64,000 nucleotides of DNA. Origin: Sipunculus nudus (Eukaryota; Annelida; Sipuncula; Golfingiida; Sipunculidae). Positions within the stretch are counted from its first letter, which is position 1. The number at the start of each line of letters is the position of its first letter. The stretch lies in assembly GCA_026874595.1 (NCBI GenBank), contig CM049316.1, positions 34,231,339 through 34,295,338 on the forward strand. The letters run 5' to 3'. The translations under genes and the position numbers were made by a program. Of this stretch, positions 1-10,984 are shown piece by piece. Under the pieces are notes generated by a model, which worked only from the letters and a program-made list of their open reading frames with translations, did not search any database and was not told the origin of the DNA.

Positions 1-204
1 TAAGTGCAAAGTTCACCAGTTACTTACAGTCGTATTATTAAATGCTTGTTCATCCTGATGAATTGAGACTCGTATATATCATATATAGGGCTTGGCATCG
101 CTTACAACTTTTTATCGTTATATATTGCAATATGTTGTAGCGTATTGTGATACGTTTTGTGATACATTCATTGTATCTATTTACATGCAATTAATATGAT
201 TTCT

Positions 205-207
<3 letters not shown>

Positions 208-255
<48 letters not shown>
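208..255. repeat. (AT)n microsatellite
   Basis: An uninterrupted AT dinucleotide run, 48 bp, downstream of the 3' end of the SLC5 gene. It is one of many such tracts in the window. Confidence 0.97.
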
Positions 256-257
<2 letters not shown>

Positions 258-499
258 GTCAGCCTTTTCAGGTGTAATACGTATTGTGAAAGACAAAAAG
301 TGATTCCAGATACGTATTGGTGCATTGTATTATTTCTGATTAAAAGCTCTGTGGACAAAGTGTTTCATAAATAAATGAAAAAGACCGTAATAGAAGTCTA
401 TCATCGCTCACACGTGTCGGCTTCTCATGGAAGCAAAAAGAACTGTATATACAATACTCAACAAGTCGATCATACGACACGACTTCATCTGATTTAAAA

Positions 500-640
500 G
501 GGCCCAATCACCTATCTGACCTTTATAAACTAAAGGCAATCACATGGAGCTCTTGAGAAAATAGGCCAAAATACATGGATATCACCGCATAAGCTGCTTG
601 TTTTGTTTATGTCAACGTGTTTCTATGCAGTCCAATGCCT
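500..640 (-). repeat. Dispersed repeat R1, copy a (partial)
   Basis: This stretch resembles 14590-14745: both contain CTAAACTAAAGG, a CATGGATATC or CGTGGATATC block and then GCTGCTTGTTTTGTTTAT followed by an ACGTGTTT block. It lies just downstream of the SLC5 stop codon. No coding content is visible. The family is unclassified; five other copies are annotated below. Confidence 0.55.
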
Positions 641-689
641 CGAAAAAATTCCATTCCTCGACTTGATGGCTTTTAGGGAATTTCATAAT

Positions 690-2540
690 TTACATATTAG
701 TTAACATCTTCTCTTGATGGAGATCGTCTAGTTCTGTGGTGTCGGTTCGTCCTGGTTCTGGTGTCCTCGAGTTTTCTGACAGGCCATTACACCACGGCAT
801 ATCTTTCCTGAATGAAAAGAGAACGTCAGATTCAACTATTTTTCTATCTTTATAACCCCCTGTCAGGAGACTCACAAAAACACCAACAACTAAGGCAGGT
901 ACGAAGCCGACGGTTCCATAATACTGATAAGTAATCTTGTAGAAACGATTAAGGCCCGACAGTTGTGATATAGGGATAGTACTAGCGATCGTGGTTGATG
1001 GTTGTGAAATAGGGAGAGTACTGGCGAACGTGGTCGGGCTAAAGATGGTGTGGTTTCCAATTGGAATAGTTGACAGATTCGTAAGATAATTGTCTTGGCA
1101 TAATTGTGTACTTATTGGTAGCACTGGGTCAGGTGACTTTGGGACGGTAATTGTTCCTATAATGAGCCATCCGAGAACGAAAAGTCCGCTACAAAGTCCA
1201 CCGATTGCACCTTTGGTATTTGAGAACGAACAGAAGAGTCCAAGGGAGAACACCCCGAGCACAGGGGCGGCACCAAGCATCGATGACGCAAAGGAAAGTT
1301 GGATAAGCAATTTACCTGTGTTTGCTGCCATAAGAGATAAGGAGGCGATCATGGCACCAACTAATACCACAGTTACCTTCGATATTATTAGTGCACGTGT
1401 ATCGCTAAACAGACGTCCCGTGCGATGCAGGTGAATCGGTTTTACGATATCTTCCAGGAATACGGTAGCGAAGCTGTTCTGCATGGAACTGAGAGTGCTG
1501 AGGGCTGCGCTGAAAACGCTCGACAAAAATATACCCGGCATTCCTGGATGGCGACGAAATACATCCATTACTAAAATGGGTAGAGTTTGGTCACGTGTTG
1601 TAATACGGCCGGAGAGTAAAGGGTCACAACCGAAGTAATACGTGAACGCTAGGAGTCCCAGTCCGACAGCAAGAGTTTGCAAGAGTAGGAGAATAGGAGC
1701 CGTGCATAGGACAGCCAGCTGGGCCTGGTGCACTTTGTGCACACTACAGAAGCGTTGAACTGACCACTGTGCAGTTGCGTAAATCCCGAGCACAGAAGGA
1801 AACGTACCAAAAAGCCAAGTCCAATTGTCCCATCTGCTAGTGAAGTCTGGTATCATGTTTACCATTTGCGTTCTGCGTCCCACAAAAGATATGTTGAACA
1901 CTTTACCTAAACCACCGACGTCCGTACATCCTTTTGTTAGTGTTGCAGTCATTCCAGTCAGGATGATGAGACACTGTACTGTGTCTGTCCATAGAACTGT
2001 CCTCAATCCACCAAGAGTTGTGTAGAACGTGCAGACGACCGCAGATAGTACAATACAGGCCCAGGTTGCGAGGCCTGTTGCCTGATTTATTGCTATAGAC
2101 GGGGCTAGCATTGCAACAGAGCTATACAGCAGTGTTTGAACCATCGTTAAAACAGAGCATACGGTACGGACCTCCTTACTGAAGCGACGTTCAAGATACT
2201 CGTAAGCGCTCGTCACTTGGAGTCGGTGGTAAACTGGTAGGTAGAACAAACATACAACAGCGTTCGCCAGAAGCACCCCGAATATCGAGAAGAATGGGTA
2301 ACATCCGAAATTGTAGGTCTCGGAGGGAAAACCGAGAACAAAGATGGCGGATGAAAAGCTGGCGACCAGTGAAGCAGCCACCGGAAGGATGCTCATATTC
2401 CGCCCTCCCATAAGATATTCAGCAGTGCTGGATGTCTTCCTGAACACAACTGCATGGAAAATACTGATAAATGCCCCCAGAAGCACGCTGGCTGTGAAAA
2501 GGAGGTAGTCGACCCAGTGGAACCGGTGTTCGTCATGCAT
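690..2540 (-). CDS. SLC5-family sodium:solute symporter (SMCT/SMVT/NIS-like), single exon
   Basis: The protein has 616 residues, close to the usual 600-640 for SLC5A5/A6/A8, and is predicted to be a plasma-membrane sodium-coupled carrier. About 13 hydrophobic segments are visible, beginning at residues 10-33. Family hallmarks are the GGLRTVLWTDTVQ block (177-189), the SALST-type segment SSVFSAALSTLSS with LEDIVKP (340-367; TM8 and sodium site in this family), and APVLGVFSLGLF with NTKGA (425-445). N-glycosylation sequons NLS (488) and NHT (496) lie in the large extracellular loop. The ATG was chosen because it sits just before TM1 and has A at -3; an acceptor-like TTGCAG 10 bp upstream suggests a 5'-UTR intron. 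The coding region is one open frame with no stop, whereas family genes are usually multi-exon, so a retrocopy origin is possible. The substrate (monocarboxylate, iodide or vitamin) cannot be read from sequence. The family call is firm; the subtype is not. Confidence 0.92.
   Translation of the reverse strand: MHDEHRFHWVDYLLFTASVLLGAFISIFHAVVFRKTSSTAEYLMGGRNMSILPVAASLVASFSSAIFVLGFPSETYNFGCYPFFSIFGVLLANAVVCLFYLPVYHRLQVTSAYEYLERRFSKEVRTVCSVLTMVQTLLYSSVAMLAPSIAINQATGLATWACIVLSAVVCTFYTTLGGLRTVLWTDTVQCLIILTGMTATLTKGCTDVGGLGKVFNISFVGRRTQMVNMIPDFTSRWDNWTWLFGTFPSVLGIYATAQWSVQRFCSVHKVHQAQLAVLCTAPILLLLQTLAVGLGLLAFTYYFGCDPLLSGRITTRDQTLPILVMDVFRRHPGMPGIFLSSVFSAALSTLSSMQNSFATVFLEDIVKPIHLHRTGRLFSDTRALIISKVTVVLVGAMIASLSLMAANTGKLLIQLSFASSMLGAAPVLGVFSLGLFCSFSNTKGAIGGLCSGLFVLGWLIIGTITVPKSPDPVLPISTQLCQDNYLTNLSTIPIGNHTIFSPTTFASTLPISQPSTTIASTIPISQLSGLNRFYKITYQYYGTVGFVPALVVGVFVSLLTGGYKDRKIVESDVLFSFRKDMPWCNGLSENSRTPEPGRTDTTELDDLHQEKMLTNM
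957..1034 (-). repeat. 39-bp tandem duplication inside the SLC5 coding region
   Basis: Two adjacent in-frame 39-bp units encode TTFASTLPISQPS (residues 503-515) and TTIASTIPISQLS (516-528). They lie in the Ser/Thr-rich extracellular loop between the last two membrane segments. The duplication keeps the frame and probably lengthens a glycosylated loop. Confidence 0.85.
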
Positions 2541-2865
2541 AGTTGCGTTTCTGCAATGGACCAGTGGTTCTGCATTAAGGGATAAGCACGCGATGTACTA
2601 TTCTGCAGCTGTTTCAAGTTGCGTGCTGTACGTATTAATGGAATGACCACGATTTTATTTGATGGTTATGCCCACGCATTTCTGCTCACATTATCTTTAA
2701 TTAACTCCAGCATCTGATGCACACAACTGAGAATAATGAGAGCAGATGTTTACATTGACCTGCCACGGATATTGTATTTGAACTTGAATGTGTCATTTTT
2801 ATAGAACAGGTTATATATTATGACAATAATTAAAATAACATTGACAGGTTAAACCAGTTCTCAAA
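2541..2865. other. 5' flank of the SLC5 gene
   Basis: AT-rich non-coding DNA upstream of the minus-strand SLC5 start. No clear TATA box or conserved promoter motif could be assigned. A polypyrimidine/CAG acceptor-like site lies just before the start codon. Confidence 0.4.
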
Positions 2866-3239
2866 TCTATATATTAATAGCGTAAGGCGATTTTTGTGAT
2901 TTTCCGTATCTCCTCTGATACCGCCGTACGGATTGCCGTGATTTTCGACATACATATTCTCTGGGTTTGTCCGAAGAGATTCCGCCCCCTTCTATTTGCA
3001 ATATTTGCGTATTACCTGCATAATTATTAATTTTAATATTTGCTCCCCCGTGGGCGCCTCTTTTCTTTGTGTCTTCGGGCCTGGTAACACAATGGCCACA
3101 GAGGGTTTGATGGCGGGACAGAGTTTTTCTCCGGGGGCCCTATCTGGGCTTTTCTTAAATTTACGGTGACCGGCCCGAAATAATCCCCATATGTGATCCC
3201 TTCTCAAAAGGCAACCTCCGCGCAGCGAAAAGGTCTATT
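2866..3239 (+). mobile_element. Helitron-like 5' end, 3' end not found
   Basis: The segment starts with TCTATATATTAATAGCGTAA after an A, as in the complete Helitron at 4744. Similarity to that copy continues for roughly 130 bp (GCGATTT, TCTCCTCTGA, TTGCCGTGATTTT, ACATACATAT, GGTTTGTCCGAAGA). After about position 3000 the two diverge. No hairpin plus CTRR terminus was identified downstream, so the right boundary given is approximate and the copy is likely truncated or a different subfamily. No Rep/helicase coding was seen. Confidence 0.55.
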
Positions 3240-3299
3240 GTGCACAAGAAGATCTCGCGTGAGGAAAATGCTCAAAAGGGGGATCTTTCAAAGAATGGA

Positions 3300-4330
3300 A
3301 ATTTTCCGAGCGGTAGTGAATGCAGGGTAGTGTGTAAAACCCGAACCCCACGGTCCCCGGATCCCATAAACCTATTTCCTCATTTTCCATTATTTATACC
3401 GATAAAAACACCACTATTGTTGATGTAAGAACAGAGCAAAGTCCCTAAATGTTGCACATTTGTAAATGACCGATTCACTGAAAGATTTATAATTACAAAC
3501 ATATTTCGATGAAGACGGACCTCATTTACTTGAATTTGCCGACTGTTCAATTTTGACGGACCCCAGTAACCACCGCTTATATTTTTATTTATGACTAAAA
3601 GAGGAAAAAAAGTAGCACTCATGTCACACACTAAATATAATATTTGTTATTTTAAATGAAAATATAATAATGCTGACACAGTGGGGGAGATTAAATTGAA
3701 GTGCACTAACAGTTGAGCTGACCTGAGACTGATATATCAGAGCACTTCCACATAACAACAGGTTTCGTGCTCCGTTCATAACAATATATGCAATTTAAAG
3801 TTGGCAATAATATAAATACCGAACGGAATTGTTGAATACTTGCAATTCAAGCAACTACAGGTTCCAAAATAATGATTTTAAATGTTTTTAATTATCATAC
3901 TTTTTAAAACGCTACACAAATGAAATAAATAGCAAATATAAAATTAAAAAATAAAAACTGAGACAGAAATTTAAAAATACAGATACAAACACAATAATAA
4001 ATTGCAAGGGTGTTATGGCTAAACATGATGTGAAATACATGTATGTACTAAAGAAATGGTAAAACAACGAGAAAACGGGGTCCGTGTAATCCGTGAGGTC
4101 CGTGCGCCAGGGTCCGTAAGTGTTTTTTTTTTATCAAATTTTGTTGCAAAACAGACTATTTTTTATGTTTTAACCAAATATGATATAAAATATGTCTTTA
4201 GATGAGATTTTGCTCAAATATCTGGACAAATTACCATGAGAGTTTAAGAATTACAAATTTTTCTTGGGGTCCGGGATCCGGAGTGGGATCCGGGTTTAAC
4301 ACACTGCCTATACGCAGTGACTGTCTCACT
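3300..4330. repeat. Possible element with GGATCC-rich inverted ends
   Basis: Near 3325-3365 the sequence reads GTGTGTAAAACCCGAACCCC followed by CCCCGGATCC. Near 4263-4305 it reads GGGGTCCGGGATCCGG and then GGGTTTAACACACTGCC, roughly the reverse complement. The interior is AT-rich and non-coding, with several GGTCCGTG words around 4080-4120. This may be a degenerate non-autonomous DNA element; the boundaries are uncertain. Confidence 0.3.
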
Positions 4331-4743
4331 GGAAAACATTGGCTCAGCTTTCAAACAGAAAGGAGTGCGTGATATTTAAAAATATATACAGCCATAAAAT
4401 GTACCACATAATATAATGCGACCACGAACTTTTGCGCAGCGGGATTGCCCGACCATGTTAATGCTCAGTTTTTGTGCGTTATAACCGGAATGCAATTATC
4501 GAGATCACGTCTCAGCGCTGTACTGTACTACCATGCAAGATAACAGGTTCCTTTACTGGCGGATTCACGGGCTCGGAGGGCAACTTTAAATGGAGATGTT
4601 CAGCATAATATATATTTTCATATAAAAATGATTTTTTATTTAACATATTTCTTCATTTTATTTGACACAACTCCTTCGAAAATTCTCCGGTCATCAACTC
4701 TTCAATTAGTGTGTTTTATGCATAACACCATGCATATAATTGA

Positions 4744-5054
4744 TCTATATATTAATAGCGTAACGCGATTTGTGTGAATTTACATGTCTCCTCTGACACT
4801 ACGGTTTGCCGTGATTTTTGACATACATATGCTCCAGGTTTGTCCGAAGACTTTCCACCATTCGGACAAGAACGTATTCGTCCAGGTTATTCAGACTCCG
4901 ACACAAGGTTAACTCAGAGACAGAACACTTATACCAAATGTCGGATTCATAGAGACAGTAACATTGTACACGCAAGACATGCAACTATGACAGACTAATT
5001 GACATCAGAACTAAATGCTCGCCCAAAACCGTGCGTAGCACGGGTAATTGCTAG
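4744..5054 (+). mobile_element. Complete 311-bp non-autonomous Helitron
   Basis: The 5' end is TCTATATATTAATAGCG. The 3' end has a hairpin CCGTGC-GTA-GCACGG (5029-5043) followed seven bases later by terminal CTAG. The element is flanked by A (4743) and T (5055), the canonical A^T Helitron target. No open frame of note lies inside, so it would depend on an autonomous Rep-helicase partner elsewhere. The 5' end matches the partial copy at 2866. Confidence 0.8.

Positions 5055-5058
<4 letters not shown>

Positions 5059-5089
<31 letters not shown>
5059..5089. repeat. (TAA)n microsatellite
   Basis: About ten TAA/ATA units immediately 3' of the Helitron terminus. Confidence 0.95.
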
Positions 5090-5917
5090 TTTGGAAGTAG
5101 AAATAGTGGTGGAAGTATCAGTTGTAACGGTTTTATTGTAAGTTTTGTTAAACGTATACGTAAAAATTCAGTATTTTAAGAAACAAACCTTTGTTGGGGG
5201 TCATCTGAAATATTAATGGATTGTAGGGGTAATATGAAGCGGGGTTAATCGGATATATAAATGATATGTTAATATATATAAATGAATTGTTTAGTGATAT
5301 ATACACATAAAGTGTTCGTAAAACTGTAGCGTTTAAATAGATTCATGATTTGTATGAGACATGTTATGCATATAAGGAATAGAAAAACACATTGTGGCAA
5401 GGGTAAACAAAGGTATTAAATGTAAAAATTTGTAATGTAATCTGGTGGCTCTTTTTTTCATAATAATGGGGAACTATATATGTTCCCTATGTAAGTCATG
5501 CGAGTTCGGAATTCTGTTGTATATACTTGATGATTTACAAATTTGCACCTAATATGTTTCGTCTGAGGTTTGTCTGCATCTGTTACAATTTAATGCCGCT
5601 CCTGATAATTGGTCAATTACAATTCTGATGTAAGGACTGTTCATAATTATTGTGGTTAAAATGGTCATGCCAGTGAGCTGGACTAAAGAAGCTTTTAACT
5701 GATGTAAGCAGGGTCATTAACAGCTTGCATCACGCGATCGGGGCGAAAATACTCAATCTGATAGTACACGTAATTCAACATGTCATTAATTAATTTCTGC
5801 TAGGTGACTATTTTCAGATAACCTTGTGTCCCTTTTAGCCCCAACAATGCTGATTACAGTAGGGGTGAGGTAATTTGATTACAATATGTTACTCATTTAT
5901 TATTACGGTAATGGCCA
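5090..5917. other. Non-coding AT-rich DNA
   Basis: No gene, RNA or clear repeat boundary was recognised in this stretch. Confidence 0.5.
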
Positions 5918-5949
5918 TTATTACAATATGAGTCGTAATATTGTAATAA
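5918..5949. repeat. Perfect inverted repeat beside (AT)n
   Basis: TTATTACAATAT (5918-5929) pairs with ATATTGTAATAA (5938-5949) around an 8-base loop. The same ATTACAATATG word makes up the array at 7385-7565, so this may be a displaced unit of it. Confidence 0.85.
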
Positions 5950-5952
5950 CGA

Positions 5953-5955
<3 letters not shown>

Positions 5956-6045
<90 letters not shown>
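5956..6045. repeat. (AT)n microsatellite, 90 bp
   Basis: The longest pure AT dinucleotide tract in the window, adjoining the inverted repeat at 5918-5949. Tyr/Ile alternating open frames over it are artefacts. Confidence 0.98.
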
Positions 6046-6047
<2 letters not shown>

Positions 6048-6301
6048 AATACCACACCAGGAAAACCCCAAGCAACAGGCCAATGGGATACGGTGACGCA
6101 TATTGTTCATATTCATTTCGTAAATGGCGACACTTCTTTATTCATTTGAGGCCACGGCATATACATAATGTTATGAATAGTAATTAGAAAAAATAGTAAC
6201 TAGCAATTTAGCATATATGACGGGCAAAGTAACTGGGGAGCAAACTTTATTTCTTCCCCATTCCAACGTACTTACTATTACCGATCATTTCCGGTTAACC
6301 G

Positions 6302-6360
6302 GGTGGGGGGGGGGGGCGGTTGTTAGACCGTGAGGGGTGGGGCTGGGGTGGCGGTTAGGG
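6302..6360. repeat. G-rich tract
   Basis: Contains a run of about 13 G followed by GGGGTGGGGCTGGGGTGG, low-complexity sequence with G-quadruplex potential. Confidence 0.7.
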
Positions 6361-6430
6361 TGGAGAAGGCTGAGGGAGACTTCCCTTACGATCACTCGGC
6401 GATTGCAAGCATGGTTGTAATAATTACTGG

Positions 6431-6480
6431 GAGGCACTCTCCATGGCTCAGATGGTGGCGTTCGCTAGTCTTTACAGGTC
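6431..6480 (-). mobile_element. SINE fragment (body only)
   Basis: GAGGCACTCTCCATGGCTCAGATGGTGGCG-type sequence matches the body region of the two SINE copies at 6560 and 8693. The tRNA head is missing. Confidence 0.6.
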
Positions 6481-6559
6481 TTTATAGAGGTTCGTCGAAC
6501 CTTTAGGTAAACAAAATAACTGTCAGTCTTACAGTGCTCCAGTTAAAAAAAAAATATAA

Positions 6560-6793
6560 ACTTATTTATTTTACATGGATTGTACAAATAGTTATTATAA
6601 CTAACCGAGGCACTTTCCATGGCTCCGGTGATGGCGTTCGGTAGTCTGCAGGGGTGGAGGAAACCGGAGTACCCGGCGAAAACCACCAGCCTTGGACGGG
6701 CAACTACAACCCATTCTCATAGCCACGCCGGGGATCGAACCCGGGTCGCCAGCGGAGAAAGCCAAGCGTTTTACCACTCAGCTGTCCAGGCCC
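6560..6793 (-). mobile_element. tRNA-derived SINE, copy 1
   Basis: Read on the minus strand, the element opens with a tRNA-like head: A box GCTGAGTGGTAAAACGC and B box GGGTTCGATCC (reverse complement at 6732-6742), internal RNA polymerase III promoter elements. Next comes the conserved body block CCGGGTACTCCGGTTTCCTC, known from many invertebrate SINEs, and an AT-rich tail (TTATAACTATTTGTACAAT). Copy 2 at 8693-8920 aligns along the whole length. The structure resembles molluscan V-SINE/RUDI-type elements, but family membership is an inference. Confidence 0.82.
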
Positions 6794-7088
6794 TATCAGT
6801 TATCAAGATAGGTCTTGCAAAAGTTTTTGAAATAATGTTTTTTATACTACTGAGTTAAACCTTATCTGTAGAATGGTTCCGAGTTTGATGGATAAGGTAG
6901 ATATATATGTTGCTGATTTAACCGCTCCCTGGCTGAGATTTGAAGTCACAATCTCACCGCTCGGAGCCCTGTGCTCTACCTCTTGAACACAGAAATCGGC
7001 ATTTTCAAATTTTTGTTTTGTTTTTTTGGGCGTAATGTTATTTTTTAAAGAGTAAATTGTATCAGTGTCACTCTTGAAGCGCACGAAT

Positions 7089-7093
<5 letters not shown>

Positions 7094-7132
<39 letters not shown>
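7094..7132. repeat. (AT)n microsatellite
   Basis: A 39-bp AT dinucleotide tract. Confidence 0.97.
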
Positions 7133-7135
<3 letters not shown>

Positions 7136-7384
7136 TTTAAAAATTATCTTGTTTATCCTGTTTTAATATTTTATCATCCCATTTAAAAACTGATTCAACA
7201 AAAGGATAAACATGAATCATGGCCATATTTCGCTCACATTAGTTTTGAGTCATTATGTAAATCCAGTGGTTTTCATACATGTATGCTCACTTACACATTC
7301 ATGTCACTAGTAGTCCATATTTGAATTGCCTAAGTTAATTTGCATGAAATTTGGATTATAAAATTATCAATAGTTTTACCCACC

Positions 7385-7565
7385 TGCGATTTTATTACAA
7401 TTTTGGCCGTTTTACCCACTTACGATTTTATCATAATATGGGCAAGGTAAGGTAATTACAAAATGGGCTGTTATTATATTACATTTTGGGCCGTTATTAC
7501 AATATGGGTCGTTTTTATTACAATATGGGCCGTTATTACATTACGGGTCGGTTATTACATTATAA
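7385..7565. repeat. Degenerate tandem array of ATTACAATATGGGCCGTT units
   Basis: Roughly eight units of 18-26 bp recur (GGGCCGTTATTACAATATGG and variants with GTCG or CTG). Unit spacing is irregular. A related word flanks the (AT)n tract at 5918-5949. Confidence 0.75.
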
Positions 7566-8692
7566 GTTGTAACACCATGCCAAATATACAATGCTGGAAC
7601 AGGCAGTTTTAATAGGTAGCAGATTGGCTTCATATTCGCGAGGTTAAAATCTCGCGATTTTCGCTTTTTCGCCATTTTTTTTCCGAGGTCTTACAATAAC
7701 TTATTTAATGATATATGCGTAAAAACGGATCATATTGACGGCGGCCCGATGGAACATTGAACTTGATGTTAACTACTGGCAAATAATTTGAAATATGGGA
7801 TATCATTTATTATAGTAATCTTTGATTTACTACGCTCTTTAACACAGCGCTTAAACTATAGGCCTACTTCCTATATCGTAAGCGCTGTTTGTTATGACCT
7901 CGTATCCTGAATTGCTACACCAGAAGGGAGCACTGTAATTTTGTCCAATCAGATGAAACCTTGTGCTGGAAGACACAGCCAAACGAGGAATACACGGAGC
8001 CAATCAGGTTCATTTCGTTTTAATCGACAGCTCATCGCCCCGGTAACCGTCTGAACATGCCACAGGCTCAGAGAGAATTGCCCCAGACGTGGTATATGCT
8101 TAGGACCTTGGGCACATAGGATGCCCCGCCGGTAAGCTGTAATTCAAACGAAACGTAACAACAAAGGCTGCGTGCACACCTCGCTGGCTGGTTTCAGTTC
8201 TGCAAACAACAGATACATGGCTACGCTAACGGAGTCTTAACGTCATAATCGAATCAGCCGATGATGCGAAAATGCAGAGGGAGCAATTAAAATTCGACCG
8301 TAAACTCATCAAGTGGCGCTTGAAGCGCAGCTATGGGCGGAGCCAGGATGTCTGTCGAGTGTTTGTTTATTGGAATCTTGTTGGCTGCTTGTCACATCAT
8401 ACGCACGTTTTTTTCAGCGGACAACGAACCGCCATCTGGTGTCTAAATATATCATAAACGGTCAAAGCTGGCAGCGTGAAAATCAGTTGCTTCTTTAGAA
8501 GCGCAAGATTTCCGCTGCCTCGGAAGCGTATGATTTACGTGTAACATACAATATCTATAATTATCATTTATAATTAAAATCTTTTACCTTTTGACTTGCC
8601 TTCGATTATGGGGCCTCTTCTTTGCGAAAGTGGTAACGCAATATCTCTGGAGCGGGAGAAATTTAGTAGAAAGGGAAGTATTAATATATATT
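7566..8692. other. Non-repetitive stretch without a recognisable gene
   Basis: Somewhat more GC-rich than its surroundings between 7860 and 8520, with short open frames only. No protein family was recognised and no tRNA or splice-defined exon can be defended. Confidence 0.4.
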
Positions 8693-8920
8693 TTATTTAT
8701 CTTACATGAATTGTACGACTAGTTATAATAACTAATACGAGGCACTCTCCATGGCTCGGATGATGGCGCTCGGTAGTCGACAAGGATGGAGGAAACCGGA
8801 GGACCGGGACAAAACCACCGACCTTGAACGGGCCACTACCACCCATTCTCATAGACACGCCGTGAATCGAACCCGGGTCGCCACGGAGAAGGCCGAGCGT
8901 TTTACCACTCAGCTGTCCAG
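8693..8920 (-). mobile_element. tRNA-derived SINE, copy 2
   Basis: Aligns along its full length with the SINE at 6560-6793. The A box is GCTGAGTGGTAAAACGC, and the B-box region reads GGGTTCGATTC on the minus strand. The body block GGTTTCCTCCATCC and the AT-rich tail are present. The two copies differ by scattered substitutions, so they are old. Confidence 0.82.
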
Positions 8921-8996
8921 AGTGAAGTATGAGCATGATATGTGACATCGATGTAAAATATATGAATAAGTGTAAAAAAAAAACATATTGGTGGTC

Positions 8997-9018
8997 GGGG
9001 GGGGGGGGGGAGGGGGGA
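8997..9018. repeat. Poly-G tract
   Basis: A run of about 14 G, then A and more G, shortly after the SINE head. Confidence 0.9.
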
Positions 9019-9019
9019 C

Positions 9020-10984
9020 ATGACCTCGTTGCCCCTCTCGTCAGATCGTCCGCGTCTGTATGATAATACAAATATTTCAACCCCATTTCGGCATTATATA
9101 TAGAAAATGAGATGTACATGCACGAAGCACGCGTACATACCACGATAACGTAAAGTTATTATATATTATATCATTACATACATACCACGAATATCTGTTA
9201 TAATATTATCATATATGGAAAGTCATCCAAGTCTATTTTAGATCACATTAAATGTTATGTGATCAGATGAGATATATTCGAATTAGGTAACTCATATATT
9301 GCTAATAGCCAACTTAATGTCACTTAATGCGAAGAATTAAGAAAATCTACAATAGTTTATACGTTGAAATCTGAAAATTACTCTTCAACTTTTTATTCGC
9401 TATAATTCTATACGAAAAGCTGAAAACCGTAGCGCTTATTTTGTGATCAATTAAACCGAAGCGAACAAAATTGTTCCACATTTTTTTACGTATTTTAAAA
9501 TATCTATAACGGAAACGAAATTGAATTTTGTGGGCAAAAAGCCCGAGATATGTTTGGGAAAATATTAAATTATAATGTTATACGTCAAAATGTAAACTTC
9601 AACTAATTTTGATTGTGTTATAAATATGTGCATATTCCAGTAAATATTGAATCAACATTCAGTCTTCCGCATTTAAACACACTTATCATATCTATATAAA
9701 CAAGAAATATTATCAGTATTAGGTTTATAAAGAGACGGCCAAACCATACGACCCGATGACGTCAGAAACACCTGGGTAAGCCCACGTGTCGCTTTCGCAT
9801 GCTCGGCCCAGTGAAATAGACACAGTAATTGACAAGACCAGGTGACACTGTAAGCCGGGGCCCAGTCAGTGATGTAAATTACAAACTCGGGTAAAGGAAA
9901 CAAAGGCACGTGTTCAATCTGATCTTACTGACAGAACAATTTCCTTTCCTCAGTAACTCCTGCCTTATGTATCGAGTGTCGGTTAATTTTAGCAGATTGT
10001 CCATCCCAGATCCATCTTTCTATATAGTCAGTCCGTCTCTAACATAAATCACGCATTAGTCGAGTTAGAACTCGCGCATGCGCAAAAAAAAAACTGCGCT
10101 CCTGGTATAGTCCCGAAAATACTGAAGCAATAATATGCAACTAACAGTCAATTTATTAAGCGAAAACATTAACCAAAATATGGGAAATAATTTTATAAAT
10201 ACACGACGAAATATTCTGCTTCACATCAATTTGTTACTTCGAATGATCCGAAGTATACTTTTTATACCTAACCTTATGCAATCCGTCAAGCACAAATGTG
10301 CACTTATTTTCCAATTATGTTATCTTTTGTATTATAATTTTTTACCAATTATGATAAAGATCCAAGTAAAATTCATCATGAATGTATCAAATTTATGACA
10401 CTTTTGTAAACATATTGTGAACTGTTGCTTCTTTAGAATCGTTTTTATTTTAAATATTGCCATTTTTTTCTTTGAAGCTAATACGGATCATTAACAAAAG
10501 GATGGGACCAACAATTTTAAGTAAATGAATTATATGTATTTTATGAAGTGGTGCATGTTCAAACAAAAAATCATGCATAAAATCATATCTTATAGAAAGT
10601 GAACAATTTCTTCCGTAATTTCTCATGAGAGATTGAATGTAATTTTCTTCAGACTGTTCCAAATGTTCACGTAGCCGTTAATACAACTCGACCGGCATGA
10701 CTGGAGGCAATATTCTGTGCGTAGTTGAGAAATATTTCATAAGCTGTCTGACGAGACTTAACTTTACGTCAGGTTCGTTCATAAAATACCAAATGTCACA
10801 CATCTGTGCTATTCTCACATATACCCAAGCAAGGACAATAACGGAGATACAAAAATTAAATTGATAGCAAGTACATGGTAATTCTAACTAATAACCAGAT
10901 AGTTTTATAAGATTTTATTGGAAGGTTATTGGAATAAGGGCCAGACGTTATTTCAAAGTCAGATTACACAGTGCGATTTTGTAT
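9020..10984. other. Non-coding AT-rich DNA
   Basis: Only short, low-complexity open frames on both strands. No family was recognised. Confidence 0.45.

Noticed and set aside
1090-1434. Plus-strand open frame of 114 codons inside the SLC5 gene
   Set aside because: It is antisense to conserved transporter motifs and has no domain of its own.
5886-6149. Open frames rich in Tyr-Ile over (AT)n tracts, here and at every other AT tract
   Set aside because: Low-complexity translation of a dinucleotide repeat, open in several frames and on both strands.
6700-6793. Possible functional tRNA gene on the minus strand
   Set aside because: A and B boxes are present, but the sequence recurs at 8,840-8,920 with a shared non-tRNA body and tail, so it is a SINE head.
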